DNA from: Chloroflexota bacterium
GTDB taxonomy: Bacteria > Chloroflexota > UBA6077 > CF-72
Direction: 5' to 3'
Assembly: GCA_019247135.1 (NCBI GenBank)
Contig: JAFAPL010001079.1
Location: 1-22,802 of the forward strand
Length of the DNA stretch: 22,802 bases
Below are positions 7,323-15,772 of this stretch, in pieces; positions within the stretch are counted from its first letter, which is position 1, and each line of letters begins with the position of its first letter. Below the pieces are notes generated by a model. The model had not been told where the DNA came from. It ran no database searches and saw nothing but the letters and a program-made list of their open reading frames with translations. The position numbers and the translations under genes were made by a program.

Positions 7323-10300
7323 TTGCAGGACCGATTCACCAGAAGCACAGCAGCGACGAACCGGGCCGGCCTCGCGCCTGGTCGTATCGGTCGCACCGTC
7401 CCGGACCGTAGTCCACTTGTGTGGCTCGTCGTTTGCCTGGCCGCTGCGGGCGCTGTGCTCTATTTCACAGCAGGGCTGCCACGTCTACCTTCGGAGACGC
7501 CCAACCTCGACCTGGTTCTGGCGCAGTTGCGCGCTTCAGCACTACCCCTCGAGGCTGTTGCCAACGTCGTCACGACTGTCGCCTGGCTCATCTGGGCATG
7601 GCTGTCCGTCTCTGTGTTGTTGCGCGTGGTGCTCACCATCGCCGAGATCGCGACGCACGGCGCCGAGTGGGTGCGTTCACTAGGCGGGCTTTCCGACTGG
7701 ATAACTGTTCCGTTCGTGCGTCGCGCCGTCGACGCCGCGCTGGCTACCGCAATGGTCGTGCAGGTCGTGAGCCATGCCGCGCCAGCTTCCGCCGCACCCT
7801 TGTCAGACCAGCCCGCGACGTTGGCGTACGTCGATGCGACGGCGCCGGTCGACAACCATGTTGCGCCTGCACCAGCCAACATGGAGGACTACACCGTCCA
7901 GTCGGGCGACACCCTGTTCTCCATCGCGGAACGCTTTTACGGCAGCGGCGATGAGTTCCCTCGGCTGGTCGAGGCCAACCTGGATCGACCGATGTCCGAC
8001 GGCGCCGTGTTTTCGGCCGACGGCGTCATCCAGCCAGGCTGGGTTCTGCGTGTGCCTCTGGCGGACACGAAGCTTGACGTCGACGATGATGGTCAGGCCT
8101 GGTACACGGTCGAGCGGGGTGACACGTTGTGGGCCGTATCAGGTCGATACATGGGTGACCCGAAGCGCTGGCCCGAGCTGTTTGAATCGAACCGGGGTGC
8201 TGAGCTCGAAGACGGTCGCGCGCTGACGAACCCGAATCTGATCTGGCCTGGACTGCGCCTGAACATGCCTGTGCCGGTCGAGCAGGACACAGCCGTGCCA
8301 CCCCCCGTTGCCGCGCCGCCGTTGCCATCGCCCATCACAGACGGCTCCACACCTCAGGCGCCGACCGCGCCGCCTGAGGTGCAAACGCTCGTCCAGCATG
8401 ACGGCATGACTGCCCAGACTGGCGCCGCCGCGGCGGCCGCGAGCGCAGCGAGCGCAGCCGCCGTCGCGGCATTGCTCGCCGTCAGGCGTCGTGGGCGCCG
8501 CGCACTCGCGGAACCACCTCTCGGCGACGAGCCCGAAAGTGACGTCGTCGTACGGGCCGGCTTCGCCGAGCTACGCGACCTGGCCCGCGACCGATCGGAT
8601 CCGGTGCAGGCGGCTGCAATCGAAGTGTTGCGCTTCCTCGACGCGAACGACCTGGCCGGACGCGTTGGTGTGGTCTCGGCTCGCCATGGACGGTCGAGCA
8701 CCACGCTGGCACTCGTCTGTCAGCGCCTGGCGGACCGTCCGATCGTCCAGAAGCTTGTGCCGGCCATCGAGAAGCATCTCGGGCTGAGCGTGACTGCCCA
8801 GCTCTCGCGCGACCACGATACCCTGCTGCGCCTCGGACCTTTGCGCCACGCGCGGTTTGCCGATCCGAGTGGTGCGAGCAGTGCTCCGTGCGCGCTGCTC
8901 GGCGCCGGCCTCCTGCCCGATCGCCGTGTTCTGTACGTCAACTGGCCCAGCCTTGGCCATGTTCTGGTCACCGGCCGAGCGCCGACGGCGGTCAGCAGCG
9001 TGTTGAGCACACTGCTCGCCACCGTTTCCGCGCGCTTTGACCCTGCCGAGCTGCAAATTCTGACGGTCGCCGCGAACCTGACCGAATCGCTGCAGCGCCT
9101 GCCACACCAGGTCGGCCGGGTGATCGACCCCGCGGACCAGGTCGCCACGAGCGCGGCGCTGCATGACGCACGCGCCGAGCTTCTGAAGCGAATGGAACGA
9201 GTGGAGCGCGGCGGCAACGTGAACGCGCTGCCCGAGTTGCTGATCGTTCTTCCCGATATCGAGACGCTGACTGACCACGCGTCCACGCTGGACATGCTCG
9301 GCGTGTACGGTCCCGCGCACCGCGTGCGCTTGCTGGCGTCGTGCGCCCACCCGGAGCTCCTGAGCGACGGCTTGCTCTCGCACTTCACCACTCGCGCCGT
9401 GCTGCGGCTGCCGGAGGAGGCACAGGGCGCCCGCCTGTTGGGGCAACCCGGCGCAGCCGACCTGCTCGGCGGCGGACAACTATTGCTGCGCCTTGACGCC
9501 CGCGAACCTCTCGAGCTGTACGCGTTTCGTGCGTCGGATGCGGAGCTCGACCGTTTCGTGCGCGCCTTGCGCGGCGAGCCCATCGCCGCTCCTGGTGGAC
9601 CTGCCTGGCCCGTCGCCGTCGACGTCGACGACGACCCCGATCCGGAACCGCCAACCACCGATCCTGCCCCACGGCACGTGCAACACATCGTCGATTTCGC
9701 GCAGCCGACGAAGGCGCCCATTCTCGTGCGCTGCTTCGGCGGTTTCGACGTGGTCGAGGGTGCGCATGACCTGACTGGCGCAAGCTCGCCCGCGGAGGCG
9801 GCACAACGAGCGCCAGCCTGGGAAGTGCTCGCCTATCTGTGCAGCCATCCGGAAGGCGTCGTCGGCCTGGTTGACGTGCTGTCCGATGTGTGGCCCGACG
9901 GTGACCCTCGAACGGCCCGCGCGCACCTGGACGCGGCTGTCGAGCAGCTCAACATGCTGCTGCAGCCTTCGGTGCTTGTGGAGCATGCGCCGCTCGTGAC
10001 GATCGATGACCGCGCCGACGAAGTCCGCCTCGACCCGGACGGTATCGACAGCGACGTGCACCGCTTCGTCCGACTGTGTCAGGCAGCCACGTTGATGCCC
10101 TCCGAGCAAGTCCGGACGGCGCTGGCGCGAGCACGCGAGCTGTACCGTGGCGACCTTCTCGATGGTCCTGGCGCTCGAGCGTACGGCTGGGCCGTTCATT
10201 CATTTCGAGACGGCGAGCTGTCGCTGCGCGACCGCTACCGCGAGCAGTGCCTTCGAGCGACGTTGCGCCTCGCCCGACTGCTCATGCGTGCAAGCGATTA

Positions 10301-10565
10301 TCGGTCAGCCATTCCACTGTTCCAGTCGCTGCTCGAGGTCGAGCCACTGCTGGAGGACGTGGTGCGTGACCTGTGTCGCTGCTTCGCCGCCGTTGGCGAC
10401 CGCAACGCTATCGTCGACGAGGACGCTCGTTTACGCATCGCCTTGCGCCAGGCCTATGCAACATATGGCGGCCCCAGCGACGATCCCGACCCCGAGCCTG
10501 CCACGAGTGCGTTGATCGCCGATCTTCTCCAGGAAGTGGAAGCGCGCGGCGCCGTGCTCGCGTAA
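7323..10565 (+). CDS. Membrane LysM protein with degenerate FtsK-like domain and C-terminal SARP-type winged helix plus BTAD domain
   Basis: A 1080-residue multidomain protein from TTG 7323; an in-frame TAG at 7308 excludes a longer start. Hydrophobic segments lie at about 32-50, 78-106 and 136-150. LysM domains are at 190-246 (YTVQSGDTLFSIAERFYG) and 261-316 (YTVERGDTLWAVSGRYMG). A Pro-rich linker and an Ala-rich hydrophobic stretch (about 366-387) followed by RRRGRR precede the large C-terminal part. Residues about 530-755 resemble FtsK/SpoIIIE motors without catalytic residues: GHVLVTGRAPTAVSS replaces Walker A, LLIVLPDIETL replaces Walker B, and LLGQPGAADLLGGGQLLLRL is the well-conserved late block. 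Residues about 799-885 are a SARP-like winged helix and about 908-1040 a BTAD helical repeat. Residues 405-530 are unrecognised. Divergence from the tad operon suggests it regulates or organises the pilus; this is inference. Confidence 0.85.
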   Translation: MQDRFTRSTAATNRAGLAPGRIGRTVPDRSPLVWLVVCLAAAGAVLYFTAGLPRLPSETPNLDLVLAQLRASALPLEAVANVVTTVAWLIWAWLSVSVLLRVVLTIAEIATHGAEWVRSLGGLSDWITVPFVRRAVDAALATAMVVQVVSHAAPASAAPLSDQPATLAYVDATAPVDNHVAPAPANMEDYTVQSGDTLFSIAERFYGSGDEFPRLVEANLDRPMSDGAVFSADGVIQPGWVLRVPLADTKLDVDDDGQAWYTVERGDTLWAVSGRYMGDPKRWPELFESNRGAELEDGRALTNPNLIWPGLRLNMPVPVEQDTAVPPPVAAPPLPSPITDGSTPQAPTAPPEVQTLVQHDGMTAQTGAAAAAASAASAAAVAALLAVRRRGRRALAEPPLGDEPESDVVVRAGFAELRDLARDRSDPVQAAAIEVLRFLDANDLAGRVGVVSARHGRSSTTLALVCQRLADRPIVQKLVPAIEKHLGLSVTAQLSRDHDTLLRLGPLRHARFADPSGASSAPCALLGAGLLPDRRVLYVNWPSLGHVLVTGRAPTAVSSVLSTLLATVSARFDPAELQILTVAANLTESLQRLPHQVGRVIDPADQVATSAALHDARAELLKRMERVERGGNVNALPELLIVLPDIETLTDHASTLDMLGVYGPAHRVRLLASCAHPELLSDGLLSHFTTRAVLRLPEEAQGARLLGQPGAADLLGGGQLLLRLDAREPLELYAFRASDAELDRFVRALRGEPIAAPGGPAWPVAVDVDDDPDPEPPTTDPAPRHVQHIVDFAQPTKAPILVRCFGGFDVVEGAHDLTGASSPAEAAQRAPAWEVLAYLCSHPEGVVGLVDVLSDVWPDGDPRTARAHLDAAVEQLNMLLQPSVLVEHAPLVTIDDRADEVRLDPDGIDSDVHRFVRLCQAATLMPSEQVRTALARARELYRGDLLDGPGARAYGWAVHSFRDGELSLRDRYREQCLRATLRLARLLMRASDYRSAIPLFQSLLEVEPLLEDVVRDLCRCFAAVGDRNAIVDEDARLRIALRQAYATYGGPSDDPDPEPATSALIADLLQEVEARGAVLA

Positions 10566-10573
10566 AGGCTCGG

Positions 10574-11413
10574 CTAGAGCCCCTCGAAAAGATCTGTTTC
10601 CCGGCTGATCCCGCCCGCGGCGCTCTGGGCGAGTTGAAAGGTTTCCCGCCCGAACATCTCATCGAACAACTGCGGCGGGATGCGCATGAAGAACTGGTCA
10701 GCGCCCATCTGCGTACGGTGCGCCTGCAGCGCTCGCCGCTTCTGGTCGACATACCTGCTCACGTCGACCATGCACGTGACCTGCTCGTCGGGCACCCCGA
10801 AGGGCACGGCCGTCTCTGAGACCTCGGTGAACGGCGACTCCACACCCGCCGCACGCAGGCGCTGCGCAAACACCTTGAGCGCCGACCGCGGAACCACCGA
10901 GTAGTACAGCTTTGCCACGGTCCACGGGACCCCGGCGTCAGGAAAACGAGAGCCGTCCGAAGCAGCCGAGAATGCCGCTACGGCCACCTGGTGCGCCCGA
11001 ATGTGGTCCGGGTGCCCGTAGTTCCCGTTCTCGTCGTATGTGACCATGACCTGCGGCTGCTCTTCCCGCACGACCTGCACGACACGTGCGAGGGCGCTGG
11101 AAAAATCGGTTTGGAGAAAACTGCGCGGGTCCTGGTTGTCTGGCGTGCCCGCCATGCCCGAATCGCGATACCCGAGCTTGACCAGGCGCCCCACCCCGAG
11201 AATGCGAACCGCCTCGTCAAGCTCGCCAGATCGCACCTCCACCAGGTTCTCGGGGCTCGCGAGAGTCGGATCACTGATCTCGCCGACCGCGCCGTCGGTA
11301 CACGTCACGAGCACCGTGCGCACGCCTTCGGCGGCATAGCGCGCGAGCACCCCGCCCGTCCCGATGCACTCGTCGTCGGGATGGGCGTGGACCGCCAGGA
11401 GCGTGCGCGCCAC
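10574..11413 (-). CDS. PIG-L (LmbE-like) family zinc deacetylase, MshB/Mca-like
   Basis: A 279-residue zinc hydrolase of the PIG-L fold, cytoplasmic. The metal motif HAHPDDE is at 9-15 (His11, Asp13 as probable base, Asp14), and the second motif GHPDHIRAH at 133-141 supplies His137. The block TYDENGNYGHPDH and the run RFPDAGVPWTVAKLYY closely resemble mycothiol S-conjugate amidase Mca and the deacetylase MshB, which act on N-acetylglucosaminyl-inositol compounds. The true substrate is not decided by sequence alone. GTG at 11413 lies 2 nt after the stop of the preceding gene (TAG-CC-GTG), indicating an operon with the secreted protein and glycosyltransferase upstream. It could equally be a generic GlcNAc or glycolipid deacetylase. 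Confidence 0.85.
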   Translation of the reverse strand: MARTLLAVHAHPDDECIGTGGVLARYAAEGVRTVLVTCTDGAVGEISDPTLASPENLVEVRSGELDEAVRILGVGRLVKLGYRDSGMAGTPDNQDPRSFLQTDFSSALARVVQVVREEQPQVMVTYDENGNYGHPDHIRAHQVAVAAFSAASDGSRFPDAGVPWTVAKLYYSVVPRSALKVFAQRLRAAGVESPFTEVSETAVPFGVPDEQVTCMVDVSRYVDQKRRALQAHRTQMGADQFFMRIPPQLFDEMFGRETFQLAQSAAGGISRETDLFEGL

Positions 11414-11415
11414 GG

Positions 11416-12363
11416 CTAGTCCTTGATCGAGAAGTACCGCACCGCCAGGTCTTCCTTGCCGCTCACGGCAGACCGAGCGTACGCGTAGATCAAATGCGAG
11501 TTGGCGTGGAAGTTCGTCGGCTTGAACGTCAGCCGCCAGCCCGCGGACGTGAACTGTGGACCGAATGCGGCCGCCGCGGAGTCGCTATAGCCGAGCGTCG
11601 CGTCGCCCAGGTAGGTACCACCGTTGTCCCGCTCGTTATCCATGTACACCTGCACGCGATCGACGCCGGAACCGGCCACGCCCTGGTTGGGCGCCGCGGC
11701 CTTGTCCAGCGCGTAGCCGATGATGTCGTAGCTACTGCGCGTCGGGACCTGCTCGCCGTCTTTCGGCTTTTCGATGCCGACGATCGGCAGCGCTGCACCT
11801 GACGGTTTGGTCGAAGGTGCTGCTGCCGGCGCGCTCGAGGCCGGCGCCGCCGACGTGACGTTCACGGACACCTGCTTGTACCACCAGCCCTTGCCACCCG
11901 TGTGCAGGTACACCGACAAGACCTGATTTCCGGCCGAGAGTGACCCACTCGGGATCGTGGCACTGAAGCCCGACGCCGCCCAGAACGCGTTGCCCGTTGC
12001 CGCCGCGACGTCTGGCCGGCTTTCGGCGACCACACCGTCGGTCAGCTTCTTGCCACCGCCGTCCATCGCTCCAAGGAACACTTGCATAGCGTCGGCACCC
12101 GCCCAGCCTTCGGCGGTCTTGTCGACGAACCACCCGGTCACGGCAAAGTTCCCGTTGGCCACGTTCGCGTTCGCGCTCGGACGGTCGATATAGCCGTCAT
12201 ACGTATTGTCGAGAATCGCACCGGGTCCGCCGGTCCACGTTGAAGTGGCATCCGCGGAAGCTGGCATCGGCGCCAACATGACCCCGAGCAGCACCGCCAG
12301 GCCCAGCCAGCCGATCAGCAGCCGCCATCGCCGTCCAGTTTGCATATTCAGGAGACGATACAT
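11416..12363 (-). CDS. Secreted protein with two related beta-rich modules, function unknown
   Basis: A 315-residue protein I cannot assign to a named family. A Sec-type signal peptide spans about 1-38 (RRWRLLIGWLGLAVLLGVML, cleavage near ASA-DA). Two modules follow, about 58-169 and 196-313, separated by an Ala/Ser/Pro-rich linker. They align by pattern: NFAVTGWFVDK with YDIIGYALDK, GADAMQVFLGAMDGG with GVDRVQVYMDNERDNG, FWAASGFSATIP with FTSAGWRLTFKP, and NQVLSVYLHT with SHLIYAYARS. This looks like an internal duplication of an Ig-like or beta-sandwich fold for extracellular binding. Start ATG 12363 (alternative ATG 12345 keeps the signal peptide). It lies between the glycosyltransferase (32 bp upstream) and the PIG-L gene, so a cell-surface glycan role is possible. 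Confidence 0.75.
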   Translation of the reverse strand: MYRLLNMQTGRRWRLLIGWLGLAVLLGVMLAPMPASADATSTWTGGPGAILDNTYDGYIDRPSANANVANGNFAVTGWFVDKTAEGWAGADAMQVFLGAMDGGGKKLTDGVVAESRPDVAAATGNAFWAASGFSATIPSGSLSAGNQVLSVYLHTGGKGWWYKQVSVNVTSAAPASSAPAAAPSTKPSGAALPIVGIEKPKDGEQVPTRSSYDIIGYALDKAAAPNQGVAGSGVDRVQVYMDNERDNGGTYLGDATLGYSDSAAAAFGPQFTSAGWRLTFKPTNFHANSHLIYAYARSAVSGKEDLAVRYFSIKD

Positions 12364-12395
12364 AGTTCAAAACGTTTCAAGACGGGCACTTGCGT

Positions 12396-13496
12396 TCAGT
12401 CCGCCGTGAGCGCGTACGCTCGCCGATCGGGCTGGTGTTCGGCCACGAGCCGCGCGTAAACACGCTCGTATGCTGCGGCCATGGCTGACGGCGAAAAGCG
12501 CTGCTCCGCTTCCAGCCGACACCGCCGCCGGTCGATGTCTGGCAACCGATCGACGGCCGCCACGATTTCCTCCTCGAGGTCGCACACGAATCCCGTGACG
12601 CCGTGCGAGATGACCTCGGGCACGCTGCCCTCCCCGAACGCCACCACAGGTGTCCCGCACGCCAGCGCCTCCGGCATGACCAGTCCGAACGGCTCAGGCC
12701 AGCGGATCGGAAACAGTAGCCCCAGCGCGCCGCGCAGCAACGCGGACTTCTGCGGGCCTGCGACTTCCCCGATCAGCTCAATGCCAGGCTCACGCAACAG
12801 GGGCTTGATGGTCTCTTCGTAGTACGCCCGATCGCAACGCGCCTCAGGGTCGTCGGCAAACGCGAGCGGTGGCCGAGCGGCGATGATCAGCCGCCGGCCG
12901 GCACGCCTGGCAACACGGATCGCGACGTCGAGTCCCTTGTCCGGCGAGATCCGACCCAGAAACGCCAGGTAGTCACCGGGCGTGTCTGAAAAGTCGAAGG
13001 AACAGAGGTCGATGCCGTGGTGCACCGTGGCGATCCAGTTTGCGTTCGCAAGCGGCCGCCGCTGCGCGTTGCTGATTGACACGAGCGGCAATTCGGCGAA
13101 TGCGCGATACGTGGCCAGCAAGTTCGGGATATCGAGTCTGCCATGCAGCGTGGCAACGAACGGCGCCTGGCAGAGGCCGGCCAGCCCGAGACCGTGATAG
13201 TCCAGGTGACTGTGCACGACGTCAAAGTCGTCCAGATGCTGGAGCAGTTTCCCGAAGAGGCTCGCCCGGTGCGCCGCAAAATCGTTCGTTGGCGGGTCCT
13301 GACGCCAGAGCGCGCGAGGAACGATCGGCACGAGGTTGGCTTTCGTTCGCGAATCTCCAGATGCGAAGAGGGTGACATCATGACCGCGTCGGACCAGCTC
13401 CTCGGTCAAGACAGATACAACCCGTTCCGTCCCGCCGTAACCGGCAGGCGGCACCGTCTCGAAGGGCGGTGCCACTTGAGCAATCCTCAACGCCAT
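12396..13496 (-). CDS. GT4-family glycosyltransferase
   Basis: A 366-residue GT-B fold enzyme. ATG at 13496 is preferred to TTG 13505, where the AAAGG upstream would be too close. The N-terminal domain starts with RIAQVAPPFETVPPAGYGGTE, the glycine-rich acceptor-side loop of many GT4 enzymes. The C-terminal domain contains YLAFLGRISPDKGLDVAIRV at 176-195 and the EX7E donor-site motif with Glu268 and Glu276 (EPFGLVMPE), followed by ACGTPVVAFGEGSVPE. GT4 enzymes transfer sugars from nucleotide donors with retention of configuration; neither donor nor acceptor can be read from the sequence. No signal peptide or membrane helix, so it acts in the cytoplasm or at the membrane face. It heads an apparent three-gene operon with the secreted protein and PIG-L deacetylase. 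Confidence 0.88.
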   Translation of the reverse strand: MALRIAQVAPPFETVPPAGYGGTERVVSVLTEELVRRGHDVTLFASGDSRTKANLVPIVPRALWRQDPPTNDFAAHRASLFGKLLQHLDDFDVVHSHLDYHGLGLAGLCQAPFVATLHGRLDIPNLLATYRAFAELPLVSISNAQRRPLANANWIATVHHGIDLCSFDFSDTPGDYLAFLGRISPDKGLDVAIRVARRAGRRLIIAARPPLAFADDPEARCDRAYYEETIKPLLREPGIELIGEVAGPQKSALLRGALGLLFPIRWPEPFGLVMPEALACGTPVVAFGEGSVPEVISHGVTGFVCDLEEEIVAAVDRLPDIDRRRCRLEAEQRFSPSAMAAAYERVYARLVAEHQPDRRAYALTAD

Positions 13497-13673
13497 GTTT
13501 TGCAAGAACCTTTCTTACCCAGGGGGCCACTGGTCGCGGGCCACGTCCGCCCAGACGTCGCGCCGCATGAGATTCGGCGGCTTTAGCATGCCATACCCCG
13601 CGCGGCAGCTACTTGGATCGCAAGTTGCTGCCGACCAGCAGCAGCACTGCGCGAGCAGCGATAGGCCGACCGG
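13497..13673. other. Intergenic stretch upstream of the glycosyltransferase operon
   Basis: 177 bp with no supportable gene on either strand. It should hold the promoter of the glycosyltransferase operon, but I cannot choose a clear -10/-35 pair. On the minus strand an AAAGG lies about 12 nt before the ATG, within a small inverted repeat at 13504-13516 (AAGAA-CCT-TTCTT) whose loop carries the AGG. A second small inverted repeat (TGCTG/CAGCA, 13626-13640) lies just past the amidase stop and is too weak to call a terminator. Confidence 0.45.
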
Positions 13674-15695
13674 TCAGCCCGGTGGGAACTTCGCGAAATA
13701 GGCTTTGATGCCCGCCGCGTACCCCTGCGCCACGGCTTCGACAACTGCGTCTTTGCGAACCGCATTTGCATCATCCTCGTTCGTCAAAAACAGCCCTTCG
13801 CAGATGATCGCGGGCATGTTCGACGGCCGCGGCACGATGTTCGTCTTCGGGCTCAGCAGGTAGTAGTGGTCGCCCCCGAGCAAGGAGGTGTCCGGCGTCG
13901 CGCCGTGATCGGTTGTCGTGTAGCCGGCGCCCTTCAACGCCGACGCTAGCGACTGATCCATGAACGTGGCCAACGCCTTGCTGCGATCCGCGAAGGGCCG
14001 ATCAGGGTCGAAGAAGATGTACGAGCCCTTCGCGTTCGGATCGCTCTGTCCATTGAAGTGCACGGATACGAAGATGTCGCTACCCGCCTGGTTCGCGATG
14101 TCGATGCGCGCCTGCAGGTCGTCAGAGAGTGTCACCTTGCCGTCGCCGGTGAGGTCCTTCCCGTCCCGATTGACCGGTCCATCGCTCGTGCGCGTCGTGG
14201 TCACCTGGATGCCCGCCTGCTGCAGCAGATCCCGCAGGCGAAGCATGACGCGCAGGTTGAGATCTTTCTCCTGGATCACCGTGCCATCGGCATACACGTG
14301 CGAGGACCCGATCTCGGTCCCACCGTGCCCGGCGTCGAGGGTCACCGACGGCGCCTTTGGGAATGCTCCCGAGAGATCGCTACCTGGCAAATCGTTGGGT
14401 CGCGCTACGGCTCGCGGCTGCCCGGGCGCGTATTCGCCAAGCAGCCGGCTGCTTTTGGCTTCGTCCGCCAGATCGGGGGGCAGGTTGCGTCTGGTCAACA
14501 ATGCCTTGACGTAGTCAGCCAGCAGCAGACCCTGCGTACAGGTGCAGCCCTTGTCATAGTGCATGACCCCGCGCTGGAAGCGCTGGTAGATGAAGCCGGG
14601 GTTGTTCGGGTCATGCATCGGCTTCGAGGTAGGCAAACCCCAGATCTCGAGGTTGAAGTACGGCAAGAGTGCGTCGGCGCCATCAGGCACGCCGTTCGGG
14701 TACGCGTCCTGGGCAGTGACACTGCTGAAGAACGTCTTGCCGAAGTTCACCGGCTCGCCGTCGAATGTGTCGGGCGCCATCGTCTTGACGAACTGCAGCG
14801 CCTGCTCGTGATAGTTCGGGTCGTCTTGTTTCGGTGATTGGTTGATCAGCGCCGGGTCCGGAGGAGGCACCGTACTGCCGTTCATCTTCGTGTACGGCAT
14901 GACGCCTTCGTCCAGGATGTTCATCGGCAAGACACCGCCGTCGGGCTGGACTTGCAGGATCTGGCGCTGGAAGATCTGGACCTTTGTGCCCAGCAGCGTG
15001 AACGTGTTGGACACCGGATACCCGAAACTTTTGACGGCGCCGCGGCGGCTGAAGTAATCCCAGAACGCGTCGTCGGCTCGATAGCCGGTCTGGGCGAAGT
15101 AATGCGCGTCGGCCGCGGTGGCCGCCTGCTGCTGCGTCGGCTGCGGCGCCGGCTGTGCTGGTTGTGCCGGCTGTGCCGGCTGTGCCTGTGCTGGCGGCGC
15201 ACCCTGCGGTCCAACGAATCGAACCGCGTCCGCGGCCACCACGCCATCGGCCTTGTCGGTCAGCATGACTCCCTGGCTCTTGCCTGGCGCAAAGTCATAC
15301 ATCCCGAGTGACTGCCAGGAGCCGCCGTTGTCCTTTTGCGACACGCTGACGCTGGCCGTCGCGCCATTCGAGACAATCTGGTACGTCGCGTTGCTCGCGC
15401 GATTCGGCCCACTCGTCCACCGAGCGAAGACCTCGTACTTGCCGGCCGCGGCGTTGCCTGGAAGCGGCCACGTGACGCTCGAAGAACCATCGCCGGGTGT
15501 CCTGAACAGGTAGTCCGGACCCAGAAATCCGCCGGTCGTGGTGGAACGGCTCCATGCGCCTTTGACCTGGACGGATGCGTCGGAGTTATCGACGATGAGC
15601 TCGGCCGCGTGGCCCGGCGCGGCGAGCGGCAGCAAGGCAACCAGCATGGCAGCGACGAGCAACATGGGCCACTGCTTTCGGTGTGGGCGAAGCAT
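13674..15695 (-). CDS. Secreted N-acetylmuramoyl-L-alanine amidase with golvesin-like and LGFP-like modules
   Basis: A 673-residue exported cell-wall hydrolase that cleaves the bond between muramic acid and the stem peptide. The signal peptide is 1-31 (MLLVAAMLVALLPLAAPGHA). Residues about 33-161 match the golvesin C-terminal/Xly-type carbohydrate-binding fold (VQVKGAWSRSTTTGGFLGPDYLF). An Ala/Pro/Gln linker (168-192) precedes two LGFP-like regions (about 205-265, FSRRGAVKSFGYPVSNTF; about 340-395, WGLPTSKPMHDPNNPGF with GCTCTQG). Amidase_3 covers 450-668: zinc ligands His456 (DAGHGG), Glu476 (QEKDLN) and His546 (SVHFNG), and catalytic Glu633 (ICEGLF). An EF-hand-like loop, DLTGDGKVTLSD at 514-525, is inserted in the catalytic domain. 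ATG 15695 gives the cleaner signal peptide than GTG 15740. TAGACT on the minus strand 10 nt before this ATG may be a leaderless promoter. Confidence 0.92.
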   Translation of the reverse strand: MLRPHRKQWPMLLVAAMLVALLPLAAPGHAAELIVDNSDASVQVKGAWSRSTTTGGFLGPDYLFRTPGDGSSSVTWPLPGNAAAGKYEVFARWTSGPNRASNATYQIVSNGATASVSVSQKDNGGSWQSLGMYDFAPGKSQGVMLTDKADGVVAADAVRFVGPQGAPPAQAQPAQPAQPAQPAPQPTQQQAATAADAHYFAQTGYRADDAFWDYFSRRGAVKSFGYPVSNTFTLLGTKVQIFQRQILQVQPDGGVLPMNILDEGVMPYTKMNGSTVPPPDPALINQSPKQDDPNYHEQALQFVKTMAPDTFDGEPVNFGKTFFSSVTAQDAYPNGVPDGADALLPYFNLEIWGLPTSKPMHDPNNPGFIYQRFQRGVMHYDKGCTCTQGLLLADYVKALLTRRNLPPDLADEAKSSRLLGEYAPGQPRAVARPNDLPGSDLSGAFPKAPSVTLDAGHGGTEIGSSHVYADGTVIQEKDLNLRVMLRLRDLLQQAGIQVTTTRTSDGPVNRDGKDLTGDGKVTLSDDLQARIDIANQAGSDIFVSVHFNGQSDPNAKGSYIFFDPDRPFADRSKALATFMDQSLASALKGAGYTTTDHGATPDTSLLGGDHYYLLSPKTNIVPRPSNMPAIICEGLFLTNEDDANAVRKDAVVEAVAQGYAAGIKAYFAKFPPG

Positions 15696-15705
15696 GTGTG
15701 AGCCG

Positions 15706-15711
15706 AGTCTA
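15706..15711 (-). promoter_or_regulatory. Possible -10 box for the amidase gene (leaderless)
   Basis: The minus strand reads TAGACT, ending 10 nt before the ATG at 15695. With no ribosome binding site between them, transcription would begin almost at the start codon. No clear -35 box at the expected distance. Confidence 0.35.
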
Positions 15712-15772
15712 CGTACGGAGTGCCAACGGATCGGCCGCACCTGCGTTACATTACGATCGCAGCCCCGCGCGC

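Noticed and set aside
8571..9721. Two long minus-strand open frames opposite the LysM/BTAD gene
   Set aside because: Compositionally biased shadows of the FtsK-like and linker regions; no ribosome binding site or domain signature.
8700..10565. The FtsK-like region as an active DNA or protein translocase
   Set aside because: Both the Walker A Lys/Ser and the Walker B Asp-Glu are missing, so ATP-driven activity is unlikely.
10567..10581. Small hairpin GGCTC-GGCTA-GAGCC between the converging LysM/BTAD and PIG-L genes as a terminator
   Set aside because: Only five base pairs, overlaps the PIG-L stop codon, and no T-tract follows on either strand.
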